Part shown: positions 48,557-58,013 of the stretch, piece after piece | Numbering within the stretch: position 1 is the first letter of the stretch | Layout: every line of letters begins with the position of its first letter | DNA from: Pseudomonadales bacterium | GTDB taxonomy: Bacteria > Pseudomonadota > Gammaproteobacteria > Pseudomonadales > Ketobacteraceae | Length of the DNA: 64,000 nucleotides | Assembly (NCBI GenBank): GCA_020062665.1 | Contig: JAGUVW010000043.1 | Coordinates: 62,001-126,000 of the forward strand | Reading direction: 5' to 3' | Translations under genes and position numbers: made by a program | Notes under the pieces: generated by a model | Seen by the model: only the letters and a program-made list of their open reading frames with translations | The model's database searches: none | Told to the model about the DNA's origin: nothing

Positions 48557-48588
48557 GACTTCAATCGAACAGCCCGATCCGGAATGCC

Positions 48589-49812
48589 GTGAGCGAACGC
48601 AATCTTCTGACCCGCCTCAAAGACCAGTTGCTTCAGCCGAAAATCGACGAGCAGCTGCTGCAGGATGCCATCACGCAGGCCCGCCAGCAGCAACCGGTGC
48701 CGGTGCTGTGGCTGCTGGGTAAAACCCAGTCCGGCAAAACCTCCCTGATCCGCACCCTCACCGGCAGCCCGGACGCCGACATTGGTAACGGCTTCCGCCC
48801 CTGCACCCGCACCGCGCGCTTTTACGACTTTCCCGCCGATGTACCCGTGGTGCGTTTTCTGGATACCCGAGGCCTGGGCGAAGTGGCTTACGATCCCACC
48901 GATGACATTCGCTACTGCGAGGAACATGCACACCTGGTGGTGGCGGTGATGCGGGTGTCCGATCCCGGTCAACAGGCGGTGACTGACGTATTGCACGCCG
49001 TGCGCAAGCGCCATCCGGATTGGCCGGTAGTGATCGTGCAAACCTGCCTGCATCAATGTCACGGGCTCGACTGGCAACATCCGCAGCCCTATCCTTTTCA
49101 CGCTCCGGCCACACTGCCCAACGACGATCTGGCGCGGGCGCTGCAATCCCAGCGGGAACGGCTGGGGCGCCTTCCCGGCAACGCCGGCGTCTGGTGGGTG
49201 GCGGTGGATTTCACGCTGGAAGACGATGGTTTCGACGATCCCCGCTATGGCGCGGATGCACTCTGGCAAGCGGTGGAGGAAGCATCGGCATTCGGCCTGC
49301 GTGCGCTGCTGGAAGCCGATCCCGCCATTCAGGATGCCTACAGTCGCGCGGCTCATCCCCATATTCTCAGCTATTCCCTTGCAGCAGCCGGCCTGGGTGC
49401 GCTGCCGGTGGTGGACATGGCCGGCGTGCCTGCGATCCAGCTCAAACTGTTTCATACCCTGGCGTCGATTTACGCGGTGCCCTGGGACAAGCGCAACACC
49501 ACGGAATTTTTCGGCCTGCTGGGCGCGGGTATCAGCATTGGTTACGGCTTGCAGATGGCCGGACGCAATCTGGTGAAGCTGATTCCGGTGTGGGGGCAAA
49601 CCGCAGGCGCGGTGTGGGGCGCCACCAGCAGTGCCGCTACCACGTTCGCCCTGGGCAAAGCAGCGTGCTATTACCTGACGCGCAAACGCAAGGGGCAGAC
49701 AGTGGACGACGTGCAGCTGCGACAGGTCTTCACCGATGCGCTGCGACGAGGGCGCGAAGTGGCGTCCCACCAGGCACCGCCAGACGAGTCACAACTGCAT
49801 GAGCCGCAATAA
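48589..49812 (+). CDS. GTPase with C-terminal DUF697-like membrane region
   Basis: The 407-residue protein has a P-loop GKTQSGKTSLIRTLTG near residue 45 and a G3-like DTRGLGE. The G4 position reads VQTCLH rather than NKxD, so guanine specificity is not standard. The C-terminal region from about residue 255 is hydrophobic and glycine-rich (LGAGISIGYGLQMAGRN), matching the YcjF/DUF697-type membrane region. The start is GTG. It overlaps the next GTPase gene by 14 bases. Function is unknown. Confidence 0.75.
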   Translation: MSERNLLTRLKDQLLQPKIDEQLLQDAITQARQQQPVPVLWLLGKTQSGKTSLIRTLTGSPDADIGNGFRPCTRTARFYDFPADVPVVRFLDTRGLGEVAYDPTDDIRYCEEHAHLVVAVMRVSDPGQQAVTDVLHAVRKRHPDWPVVIVQTCLHQCHGLDWQHPQPYPFHAPATLPNDDLARALQSQRERLGRLPGNAGVWWVAVDFTLEDDGFDDPRYGADALWQAVEEASAFGLRALLEADPAIQDAYSRAAHPHILSYSLAAAGLGALPVVDMAGVPAIQLKLFHTLASIYAVPWDKRNTTEFFGLLGAGISIGYGLQMAGRNLVKLIPVWGQTAGAVWGATSSAATTFALGKAACYYLTRKRKGQTVDDVQLRQVFTDALRRGREVASHQAPPDESQLHEPQ

Positions 49813-51367
49813 CGCCTCCCTGCTGCGTCGGTTCGGCCGGCTGCGTCTGCTGGCCCTGATCACTGCCGCCCTGCCGCTGCTGGCGCTGCCGGTTCTTGGA
49901 ATAGTCTGGCTGTGGCAGGAAGGCAACATGCTGTACTGGCTGGGTGCGCTATTGCTGGCCGGCGCCAGCGGGTTTGCACTGCACAGCCTGGCACGGCAGC
50001 GGGAGCAGCGCCTGCCCGCGCAACCGGCTACCACAGCCAATCCCCACTGGCCCACCGCGGCGGATTCCCCCTGGCAGCAGGTGGACGCCCTCGCCAGTCG
50101 CGTCACCATCGACGACTATCCTCTCAGCGACGGCACCCGTCTGTGGCAACTGGGCCGCGACACCCTCGCCCACGTCGCCCGTTGTTATCATCCGGAGCGG
50201 GAGCAGCCTCTGCTGGAAATGACCCTGCCCCACGCGCTGCTCATCATCGAGCGGGCCAGCCGCGAATTGCGTCAACTGGTGACCGAGAACATTCCCCTCA
50301 GCCATCAACTCACCCTGGGGGATGTCACCCGCGCCAAACGCTGGAAAGATGCCGTCGAACGCTACGAAACGCTCTACCGCCTGGGACACGCAGTCGTGGA
50401 TCCGGCCGGCGCGCTGCTGCGGGAATTCCGCCGCCAGGTAAGCAGCCGCATCTTCGGCTACGGTTCCGACAAAGTGCAGACCTGGCTGCTGCAGGAATAC
50501 GTGCGCAAGGTGGGTTACTACGCCATCGAACTGTACAGCGGTAATCTGCTGCTGGATGAAAATACTCACGCTACCGCCACCACCGACGCCTCGCGCAAGG
50601 CGCTGCAACAGGCTGCGGAACAACAGGCCCGGCTGGAAGAAGAACCCCTGCGCATTCTGGTGCTGGGCCGCACCAACGCCGGCAAATCCAGCCTGATCAA
50701 CGCGCTGTTTGGCGAACTGAAAACCGCAGCGGACGTACTCCCCGACACCACCACCCGCCTCCAAGCCTATCGCCTGGAGCAGCAGGGGTTCACCGAAGCA
50801 CTGATCTTCGATTCGCCGGGTTTCGATTCCAACCTGATGCGCAGCAGCGCCCTGAGAGAAGCAGCCAGTCAGGCGGATCTGATTTTACTGGTGAGCCCCG
50901 CCAACGTGGCCGACCGAGCCGGTGAACGCGCCCAGCTCGAGCAGATCCGGCACTGGCAAAAAGAACAACCCAAGCGGCGGCCACCACCGCTGCTGCTGGT
51001 GCTGAGCCACATCGACCAACTGCGCCCGCTGAAAGAATGGCAGCCACCCTATCGCCTGGACGAACCGGATAGCCCCAAAGCCGGCTCCATCCGCGACGCG
51101 ACACTGGCTGCTGCAGAAGAACTGACGATACCGGTGGAGGACTGTGTGCCCGTCTGTCTTGCCGTCGACCGCCGCTACAACGTTGACGACGCCTTGTGGG
51201 CCGCCATTCTGGTGCGGCAGGAAGACGCGCAACGTGCCCGCTTCCTGCGCTGCGTCAGCCACCATCGCAGCGCTGAAAACTGGCGCCTGCTGTGGCAACA
51301 GATCGGCAACAGTGGCCGCCTGCTCAAGCCAGTGATTGATGCCGCGCTGAAAAAGCGCGAACACTGA
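49799..51367 (+). CDS. Membrane-anchored Era-like GTPase
   Basis: The 522-residue protein has two N-terminal membrane helices (LRLLALITAALPLLALPVLG and MLYWLGALLLAGASGFAL). A helical domain follows, then a GTPase domain with LGRTNAGKSSLINALFGE near residue 290, DSPGFDS and a G4-like segment LSHIDQL. ATG 49799 overlaps the upstream GTPase stop, so the two are coupled. Function is unknown. Confidence 0.78.
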   Translation: MSRNNASLLRRFGRLRLLALITAALPLLALPVLGIVWLWQEGNMLYWLGALLLAGASGFALHSLARQREQRLPAQPATTANPHWPTAADSPWQQVDALASRVTIDDYPLSDGTRLWQLGRDTLAHVARCYHPEREQPLLEMTLPHALLIIERASRELRQLVTENIPLSHQLTLGDVTRAKRWKDAVERYETLYRLGHAVVDPAGALLREFRRQVSSRIFGYGSDKVQTWLLQEYVRKVGYYAIELYSGNLLLDENTHATATTDASRKALQQAAEQQARLEEEPLRILVLGRTNAGKSSLINALFGELKTAADVLPDTTTRLQAYRLEQQGFTEALIFDSPGFDSNLMRSSALREAASQADLILLVSPANVADRAGERAQLEQIRHWQKEQPKRRPPPLLLVLSHIDQLRPLKEWQPPYRLDEPDSPKAGSIRDATLAAAEELTIPVEDCVPVCLAVDRRYNVDDALWAAILVRQEDAQRARFLRCVSHHRSAENWRLLWQQIGNSGRLLKPVIDAALKKREH

Positions 51368-51385
51368 TCACTGCGGCTGCACGCT

Positions 51386-52678
51386 TTACAGAACACCCGC
51401 CCAGGTCTGCGCGGAAACCACCTTGTCATCCCACCCCGACGCGGGTTCCACCGGATCACACAAAAACGCCTCGACCTCATCGATCCGCTGCGCGGCATCA
51501 CGGTAACCCAGCTGCACCAACTCCCGGGTAAAGGCAGAATCAAACAGCAGAAAGCTGGTCAGATCGGCGCTTTGCGCGTCTGGCGTGCCCAGACCTTCCA
51601 TCACATAGCGGATGCTTTTCGGCATGCGATGTTCCAGCGTCTTGGCGATGATGGCAATGTCGGCGGACGGCGAAATCACCAGCGGTGTCACCGTGCGCAT
51701 GGGTTCGTGATCGGGCACGGCGTCACCCAGGGGCGTTGCCACCAGCGACGCGAGTTTTTCGTGCTCCGCCACAAAGGAATTCATGCGTTTGAGATGATCC
51801 AGATCCGCATCCAGATGATCGAGAAAAATCGCATTCATCAAGGTGCCACAGATCTGCGACAGCGGTGGCCGCTTCAGGTCACTGGCAAAATCTGCGTCAG
51901 ACGATAATTCCGATCGCAACAGACTGTGCGCCGATTCCTGGCACCGCACACCCACAGCCAGCAAACGTTGCGCACCCAAACGAATGGCAGGGCTCAGCGG
52001 TGTCACCAGGCGCATGGCACCATCACCGAAATAGGCGGTGGACTGCCCTGTCGGCAATTCCACCGGCGGAAACACAATGGGAATCGCCGCCGATGCCAGA
52101 ACATGCTGCACCGAAATCTCCGCTGCCAGCGCCACCCGCCGGCTCTTGTTCCACAACGGCAGCCCTGGCTTGCCTTCAACAAAAGTAAACGCGCGCCCGG
52201 AGTGATAGCCAGTGGCAGTAATGGCGAGGGCGTGCAGGCCACCATCGCGCACAGCCTTGCGAATGCCCTGCAGTGGCAGATTCCGTTCCAGAAATCCATA
52301 CAACGGCGACGAGTCCACCAGCGACCGCACCCTGCCCGCGCCAATCAGCCCACCCAGTGCAAAATCCAGGGCCATGCGCCCGGTATTCTGCAGCAGCGAA
52401 AACGTATCGGTGCGATATACATCAGCGGCCTGCAGATTCGACCACAGCTTTACCAGCAGTCTGGCCGATGCGCTGAAATTGTCGTGCTGCGACGCGATGG
52501 CTGCGCCGTTGATGGCCCCGGCCGACGCACCGGTAATGATCGAAAACGGCGCGCTGCGCTCCGCAAAGGCCGGCAGTTCGCTGATGCGTTTCATCACGCC
52601 GGCCTGATAGGCGCCACGGGCGCCACCAGCGGTGAGCACCAGCGCGGTCATGGGTGGGGATTTGGAATCGGGCTGCAT
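51386..52678 (-). CDS. Patatin-like phospholipase
   Basis: The 430-residue protein has the oxyanion motif GGARG (18-22), the nucleophile motif GASAG with Ser52 (50-54) and a DGA motif in YFGDGAMR near residue 216. Patatin enzymes hydrolyse phospholipids with a Ser-Asp dyad. ATG 52678 is chosen over an earlier in-frame codon, with AAGGAG six bases upstream. No signal peptide is seen, so it is likely cytoplasmic or membrane-associated. Confidence 0.9.
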   Translation of the reverse strand: MQPDSKSPPMTALVLTAGGARGAYQAGVMKRISELPAFAERSAPFSIITGASAGAINGAAIASQHDNFSASARLLVKLWSNLQAADVYRTDTFSLLQNTGRMALDFALGGLIGAGRVRSLVDSSPLYGFLERNLPLQGIRKAVRDGGLHALAITATGYHSGRAFTFVEGKPGLPLWNKSRRVALAAEISVQHVLASAAIPIVFPPVELPTGQSTAYFGDGAMRLVTPLSPAIRLGAQRLLAVGVRCQESAHSLLRSELSSDADFASDLKRPPLSQICGTLMNAIFLDHLDADLDHLKRMNSFVAEHEKLASLVATPLGDAVPDHEPMRTVTPLVISPSADIAIIAKTLEHRMPKSIRYVMEGLGTPDAQSADLTSFLLFDSAFTRELVQLGYRDAAQRIDEVEAFLCDPVEPASGWDDKVVSAQTWAGVL

Positions 52679-52869
52679 GGGCACTCCTTCGACGCTTATT
52701 TGCATCAGGAGTGCAGAATGCGTGCCACGGGAACCGCCGGGTCGCTAAACAGGAATTTCCTGCGGAATCAGGCACTCACTGCACCAGAAGCGCTACTGCG
52801 TCTGCAGAAACTCTTCCGGTTTACCTGTTTCCGCCAAGGAGGACGCACCAAATGGAGTCACTCTGCCCT
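52679..52869 (-). other. 191-base gap upstream of the patatin gene
   Basis: No convincing gene or structure was seen. It lies between the patatin start and the end of an alpha/beta hydrolase, both on the minus strand, and presumably contains the patatin promoter, for which no clear hexamer pair was found. Confidence 0.3.
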
Positions 52870-53721
52870 TCACCGCAGAAAAGCATTGATGGCGTCCGCC
52901 ACCGCACCGCAGGTGTCCCGCTCCAGATGCAGGTGATGATTGCCGGGTAGCGAGATGATCCGGCCGTGAGGAAGTTTGTCCGCGCGCTCCTGCAGCGTTT
53001 GAGTGGCGGCGAAAAAACTCTGCTCGCCACGCACCAGCAACACCGGCATCGACAGCGCCGCCAGATGTGCGTGCACCATCTCATCGGTCAGACGGATGGC
53101 GGATGACATTTTCACGCGCGGATCGGAACGCCAGGTAAAACCCGTATCCACTTTTTCCAGCCCGCGGCAGCACAGAATGGTGGAAGCATCCTCGCTGATG
53201 CCACCGATGGATTGCGCGCGGGCCTGAATCGCTTCCTCGCGGGTTTCATACACCGGCTTGCGCTTGGCGCCGGCCTTTTTCATGTCTTCCACCGCCTGAC
53301 GCAGAATTTTCGGCGCATCCTCCGGCTTGCTGGTCTGGGTGCCGATGCCTTCCAGCAGAATCAGCTTTTCGATCCGCTCGGGAAAACTCGCGGCGGTGTA
53401 CGTGGCAACGCCCGCCCCCATGGAATGCCCCAGCAGAACGAATCGCTGCAGCCCCATCGCGTCGGCAAATCCGATCACGTCATCCACATTATCGAGAATG
53501 TGATAGCGCACACCTTCGGCCCGATGCCCGCTGTAGCCGTGCCCGGCAAAATCCAGTGCCACCACACGATACTGCTGCAGCAACGGCGCCAGACGATCGA
53601 AGCTGGCAGCATTGTCCAGCCAGCCGTGCAGCGCCAGAATCACCGGCGACTCCGCATCGCCCCACTGCTTGGCTGCCAGCTCCAGGCCGCCGACCTTGAC
53701 GCGGATTTCTTCTGTCAGCAT
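52870..53721 (-). CDS. Alpha/beta hydrolase
   Basis: The 283-residue protein has HGWLDNAASF (near residue 32), the nucleophile elbow GHSMGAG and a C-terminal catalytic histidine region LPGNHHLHLERD. The family fits a cytoplasmic esterase or similar enzyme; substrate unknown. It starts 1 base before the stop of the next hydrolase gene. Confidence 0.85.
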   Translation of the reverse strand: MLTEEIRVKVGGLELAAKQWGDAESPVILALHGWLDNAASFDRLAPLLQQYRVVALDFAGHGYSGHRAEGVRYHILDNVDDVIGFADAMGLQRFVLLGHSMGAGVATYTAASFPERIEKLILLEGIGTQTSKPEDAPKILRQAVEDMKKAGAKRKPVYETREEAIQARAQSIGGISEDASTILCCRGLEKVDTGFTWRSDPRVKMSSAIRLTDEMVHAHLAALSMPVLLVRGEQSFFAATQTLQERADKLPHGRIISLPGNHHLHLERDTCGAVADAINAFLR

Positions 53722-53722
53722 G

Positions 53723-54499
53723 TCACAGGTACTCCTTGATGAAACGGTGAATCAGCTCCGCCGCCAGATCCGGGTGCTGCAACGGAAACATGTGCTCGCC
53801 GGCGATCTTCTCGCTGGGAATGGAAAAATGCCTGCAAAACGGCAACACCATTTTTTCGATGCAGGCATCACTGCGATCGGCATGAATCAGCTTGATCGGC
53901 AGATCCTTCGGGCGGCGGAAACTGCGCAGGTTGTCCGGCGTATTGCGGAAGATTTCCACCTCCACATCCACATCGAAAAACAGCTTTACTTCGCCGTTAC
54001 CCATCTCCTCCACCGCCGCGTTGCAGAACGCTTCAAAACACTCGGGATGAAACTGGAACAGACGCTTGGAACCGAAATAGTCTACCGCCGTCTTGCGATC
54101 CACCCAGTTACGGCGCCGGAACTTGGATTTGCCTGCAGGCGTAATGTCATCGATCTTGCCGATGCGTTTGAACAGCTTGGCGCCCAGCGCCATTGCGCCC
54201 CAGAACAGCGGTGGATCGAGCATCAGCACACCGCGAAACAGCTCCGGCCGCTTGCAGGCCGCCATAAAGGTGACGATGGAACCCAGGGAATGCCCCACAC
54301 CCAGCACGGGCTCGTTCGCATTGGCCTGGATATGTGCGATCAATTCGTCGGGCAACTCGCGCCAGTTGTCATGGCAGGAATAACGCGCATCATGTCCCAG
54401 GCGAGGAATGGCAAAACACTGATGGGGTTTGAGGCGATTGAAGATAGGTTGATAGGATGCGCCAGGAATGCCATTGGCGTGAGCAAGATGCACAAACAT
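53723..54499 (-). CDS. Alpha/beta hydrolase (second, adjacent)
   Basis: The 258-residue protein has the nucleophile elbow GHSLGS near residue 70 and a C-terminal HMFPL histidine region. The two adjacent hydrolases are not close copies by eye. ATG 54499 has GGAACC four bases upstream. Substrate is unknown. Confidence 0.82.
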   Translation of the reverse strand: MFVHLAHANGIPGASYQPIFNRLKPHQCFAIPRLGHDARYSCHDNWRELPDELIAHIQANANEPVLGVGHSLGSIVTFMAACKRPELFRGVLMLDPPLFWGAMALGAKLFKRIGKIDDITPAGKSKFRRRNWVDRKTAVDYFGSKRLFQFHPECFEAFCNAAVEEMGNGEVKLFFDVDVEVEIFRNTPDNLRSFRRPKDLPIKLIHADRSDACIEKMVLPFCRHFSIPSEKIAGEHMFPLQHPDLAAELIHRFIKEYL

Positions 54500-54526
54500 A
54501 GAAGGTTCCGTTAATGAATGCGGAAT

Positions 54527-55393
54527 TCAGGGATCGATGGCCTTCACGGCGTATCCCGCCTGTCTGAACATCTGCAACAATCCCAATTGCCCTGGCAGAT
54601 GCAGTGCGCCCACCGCGATCAGGGTGCCCGATTGTGCCAGATGGGGCTGTACCCGGGCAAACATGCGTTCGTTGCGCTCTTCCAGAATCCGGTACATCAG
54701 GCGTTTCATCACCGGATGATCGCCCTTCGCGGTCTGCTGTTCCGAAAAGCGGTGAATGGCATCCAGGTCGCCAGCCAGATAGAGTGCTTTCATCTGCGCA
54801 AAATTGCCGTCGAAATCCTCCAGCTGGGACAACGACGATTTCAGGAACGCGATCTGATCGTCCAGCGACAGTTGATCGAAAATATCGAGCTGCTCGTCGA
54901 TGGTTTCGAGGGCGTGAACGGCACGGCCGGAATCCTCGAAGCGGTATTGCAGATGCACGTCGAGCACCGGCTCCAGCGACGGCGTGGGTACGTTCAGCAT
55001 CAGGCCCACGGCCCAGGGTTTCAACCGCACTAGGCTGCCAGGCGGCACACCACGGGCTTTGGCTGCACCGGTAACTTCTGCGAACAAATCCGGCCCCAGT
55101 ACATTTTTCAGTGTGTTGGATGCCAGCAATGAACGATCCGCCATGGACTGGCGGGACTGTTCATCAGCAATCGCCTCCACCACCAGTTGCCGCGCGGACT
55201 TCACCACGCTTTCCACATGCGGCGGCAAAGCGATGATGTCGGCGTCGGAAATATGGATGGTGCCAAACAGATAATGTGTCTTGCCGTCCTTCTCAAGCTG
55301 CCAGAGCAGACTCGCCGCCGCCGGCCGCGCAAACACCATCAACGCCGCCAGCAGACACCACAATCCCCGCACAATCCACTTCTGCACCTTCAC
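54527..55393 (-). CDS. TraB/GumN family protein
   Basis: About 288 residues. A hydrophobic N-terminal signal (WIVRGLWCLLAALMVFA) is followed by the family motif YLFGTIHISDADI and the C-terminal VGALHLPGQLGLL. TraB/GumN proteins are proposed metalloproteases of the Tiki type. GTG 55393 is chosen for the N terminus with GAGAGG upstream; an earlier start is possible. It is probably periplasmic. Confidence 0.83.
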   Translation of the reverse strand: MKVQKWIVRGLWCLLAALMVFARPAAASLLWQLEKDGKTHYLFGTIHISDADIIALPPHVESVVKSARQLVVEAIADEQSRQSMADRSLLASNTLKNVLGPDLFAEVTGAAKARGVPPGSLVRLKPWAVGLMLNVPTPSLEPVLDVHLQYRFEDSGRAVHALETIDEQLDIFDQLSLDDQIAFLKSSLSQLEDFDGNFAQMKALYLAGDLDAIHRFSEQQTAKGDHPVMKRLMYRILEERNERMFARVQPHLAQSGTLIAVGALHLPGQLGLLQMFRQAGYAVKAIDP

Positions 55394-55418
55394 GTACGCT
55401 ACCTCTCGTGTCCAATGA

Positions 55419-57143
55419 CTATTCCCACTGCACCTTGTCGTGGGATTCATACCAGTTTTCGATGCGGCCCTCGTAACGGTTTTCCAGCACATTGCGCTTG
55501 ATCTTGAGGGTCGGCGTCATGATGCCGTTTTCAATCGTCCAGTCGCCTTTGGTCACCACCAGGGTTTTGAGTTTTTCGTGGGGATCGAGGGTGGCGTTCA
55601 CCCGTGCGATCAGATCCAGCAGGTCGGCGTGAATGGCGTCCCGTGGCGCGCCGTTGTTCAAGGCAGCACGATCACCTTCCGACAGCGCGATCAATGCAAT
55701 TGGCTGCGGCATCCCATTCCCCACCACGCAGCATTGTTCAACGTGGGCATCCGCCAGCAACTTGGACTCGATGGGGAACGGCGCCACATATTTGCCCTTG
55801 GTGGTCTTGAAAATCTCCTTGATGCGGCCGGTAATTCTCAGACTGCCATCGGGCTCGATAGTGCCCACGTCACCGGTATGCAGAAAGCCCTCTTCATCCA
55901 GCGCCTCGGCGGTCTTACCCGGCTCCTTGAAATAGCCGATCATGGTAGTGGGCGAGCGCACCAGCACCTCGCCGCCTTCGCCGATTTTCACTTCCACCAT
56001 GGGATTGGGTTTGCCCACATAACCCTGACGCGCCTGACCCGCCGGTGTGCCATGGGAATAGCCCATGTTTTCGGTCATGCCATAGACTTCGAGAATTTCC
56101 AGGCCCAGATCCCTGTACCAGGACAGCAGGCTGCCCGATATAGGCGCCGCGCCGCTGAAACAATAACGAATCTGATCGAGCCCCAGCGCCTGCTTGATTT
56201 TCTTGCGCAGCAGCCCGCCCACACCGGGAATCATCAGCAGAATGCGCAGCTTCCTTTCCGGAAACTTGCTGAACACACCCGCCTGGAATTTCGCCCACAG
56301 GCGCGGCACCGAAAAGAACAACGTAGGTTTCGCCCGCACCAGATCCTGCGCAAAGGTATCCAGCGACTCGGCAAAAAACACGTGCATGCCTTCGTACATC
56401 TGCAGCATTTCGATGCACATCCGTTCCGCTACGTGTGACAGCGGCAGATAGGAAATCGCGCGATCGTGCATGCTGACTTCATACAGATTGGAAATCTGCG
56501 ACGCGCCGGATGCGATGCTGTTGAAGGTATGCATCACGCCTTTTGGCATGCCGGTAGTGCCCGAGGTATAAATGATGGTGGCCAGCTCGGCATGACTGCG
56601 CGACGGCGACTCCTGCAGCGGTGTGGTGTCAGCGACGATCTGATCCCAGGTGTGAAAATCGTGCTGCGGGCTGAGCGGATAACCGATGCACTGAATATCG
56701 CTACTCACGCCCGCTTTCATGTGAGCCCAATCATCCAGCTTGCCCACAAACAGGATGTTCGATTCACTGTGTTGCAGAATCTGCCGCACGGAATCCGCCG
56801 TCAGCGTGGGATACAGCGGCACCGACACGCCACCGGCCATCCAGATCGCCAGATCCGACATGATCCAGTGCGCGCAGTTCTTCGACAGGATGGCAACCCG
56901 ATCGCCGGGCTTCACGCCAAGACTTTTCAGAAAGTTCGCCATCGACCGCACCTGCCGGCCCACTTCAGCCCAGGTCAGATCCTTGATGATGCCGCTGCCC
57001 ATGGGCTGGGTGAAACACACTTTGCCGGGCTGGTTTTTCTCCCAGAAATAGAAGCGTTCCAGCGGAAGGGGCAAGCCGGTATTGAGCGTGGGTTTGTCAG
57101 CTGTCTTGTTGCGTGCAGGGGCTGCGGTGGTGGTCGCTGGCAT
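55419..57143 (-). CDS. Long-chain fatty acid-CoA ligase-like AMP-binding enzyme
   Basis: The 574-residue adenylate-forming enzyme has the P-loop IIYTSGTTGMPKGVMHT, the motif YGMTENMGYSHG, HTGDVGTIEPDGSLRITGR and the catalytic lysine region FKTTKGKYVAP. The pattern fits long-chain acyl-CoA ligase rather than acetyl-CoA synthetase. It starts upstream of the TraB/GumN gene on the same strand with a 25-base gap. Confidence 0.9.
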   Translation of the reverse strand: MPATTTAAPARNKTADKPTLNTGLPLPLERFYFWEKNQPGKVCFTQPMGSGIIKDLTWAEVGRQVRSMANFLKSLGVKPGDRVAILSKNCAHWIMSDLAIWMAGGVSVPLYPTLTADSVRQILQHSESNILFVGKLDDWAHMKAGVSSDIQCIGYPLSPQHDFHTWDQIVADTTPLQESPSRSHAELATIIYTSGTTGMPKGVMHTFNSIASGASQISNLYEVSMHDRAISYLPLSHVAERMCIEMLQMYEGMHVFFAESLDTFAQDLVRAKPTLFFSVPRLWAKFQAGVFSKFPERKLRILLMIPGVGGLLRKKIKQALGLDQIRYCFSGAAPISGSLLSWYRDLGLEILEVYGMTENMGYSHGTPAGQARQGYVGKPNPMVEVKIGEGGEVLVRSPTTMIGYFKEPGKTAEALDEEGFLHTGDVGTIEPDGSLRITGRIKEIFKTTKGKYVAPFPIESKLLADAHVEQCCVVGNGMPQPIALIALSEGDRAALNNGAPRDAIHADLLDLIARVNATLDPHEKLKTLVVTKGDWTIENGIMTPTLKIKRNVLENRYEGRIENWYESHDKVQWE

Positions 57144-57264
57144 GATCGATCCCGTCTTGTGATTTTTGTTAGGGTGGCAGTTAACTGCTGATCAATCGGG
57201 TATAGCGAATAAATCTATCAAAGGCAACATGCCGAACGACCGGCCAGGGGCGGGAAACGGCCAA

Positions 57265-57720
57265 TCAGGTGGCGTGACGCAACCATTGTAAAGTAGCCTG
57301 CCCGGCGCCTGGTGTATCCATCTGCAGAAAAGCGACAGAAGCAGTCCCCATCATATAACCGCCCGCCATATCACCCTGCACCAGCAGGCCGATCAGCGCG
57401 CTCACCAGCGGTTGATGACTCACCATCAGCAGCGTTTCGTTTTCATAGGGTTGCAGCAGGCGGACAACACCCAACGGATCCACATCCGGCGTAATGCCAT
57501 CGACGGTGTCAAAGGTTTTGTTGCCCAGCGCCTCGCACACGATGGAACAGGTCTGCTGGGCACGCAGATAGGGACTGGCAATGATCCGGGACGGCGGAAC
57601 CGTCTTAAAGCACTGCGCCATCGCCTCGGCCTGACGTCGCCCCAGATCACTGAGCGGACGCTCGGCATCGGTGCGGGCATACTGGATCGCATCACCGTGA
57701 CGCATGATATAGAGCTGCAT
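57265..57720 (-). CDS. sixA: Phosphohistidine phosphatase SixA
   Basis: The 151-residue protein has the phosphohistidine motif MRHGDA (RHG at 7-9) and a second histidine in MVSHQPLVSALIG. SixA removes phosphate from phosphohistidine proteins such as those of phosphorelays. Its start overlaps the DUF4389 stop by one base. Confidence 0.94.
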   Translation of the reverse strand: MQLYIMRHGDAIQYARTDAERPLSDLGRRQAEAMAQCFKTVPPSRIIASPYLRAQQTCSIVCEALGNKTFDTVDGITPDVDPLGVVRLLQPYENETLLMVSHQPLVSALIGLLVQGDMAGGYMMGTASVAFLQMDTPGAGQATLQWLRHAT

Positions 57721-58013
57721 CAGGAGTTCTCCTCCTGCTCCTCCACGCGGGGCCAGTCGCTGAAGGGAAACGGCCGCACCGGGGAACGCATGGCAATGTA
57801 ATCGACAATCTGCGCCATATAACGCGACAACGCTGCACCAAAGCGCTGCAGATCCCCCTGCGGTTCGCCCGATAACAGTTTCACCAGCAGTTGTGCCACG
57901 CCGATGCCAAACAGCAGATAGCCCAGCAGCAGGTAGATCACGTAATAAATCATCATGTAGACGCCAGTCAGAATCACCGGCGTGTCGTCTGTATCGCGGG
58001 AATTTTCACTCAT
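57720..58013 (-). CDS. DUF4389 domain membrane protein
   Basis: The 97-residue protein has two hydrophobic segments (MMIYYVIYLLLGYLLFGIG and the next) and the conserved SEPQG-like SGEPQGDLQRFGAALS, the DUF4389 pattern. It is flush with gpsA and overlaps sixA by one base, so the three form an operon. Function unknown. Confidence 0.85.
   Translation of the reverse strand: MSENSRDTDDTPVILTGVYMMIYYVIYLLLGYLLFGIGVAQLLVKLLSGEPQGDLQRFGAALSRYMAQIVDYIAMRSPVRPFPFSDWPRVEEQEENS

Noticed and set aside
48079-49770. Long antisense frame opposite meaB and the first GTPase gene
   Set aside because: It spans the boundary of two well-supported sense genes and shows no domain.
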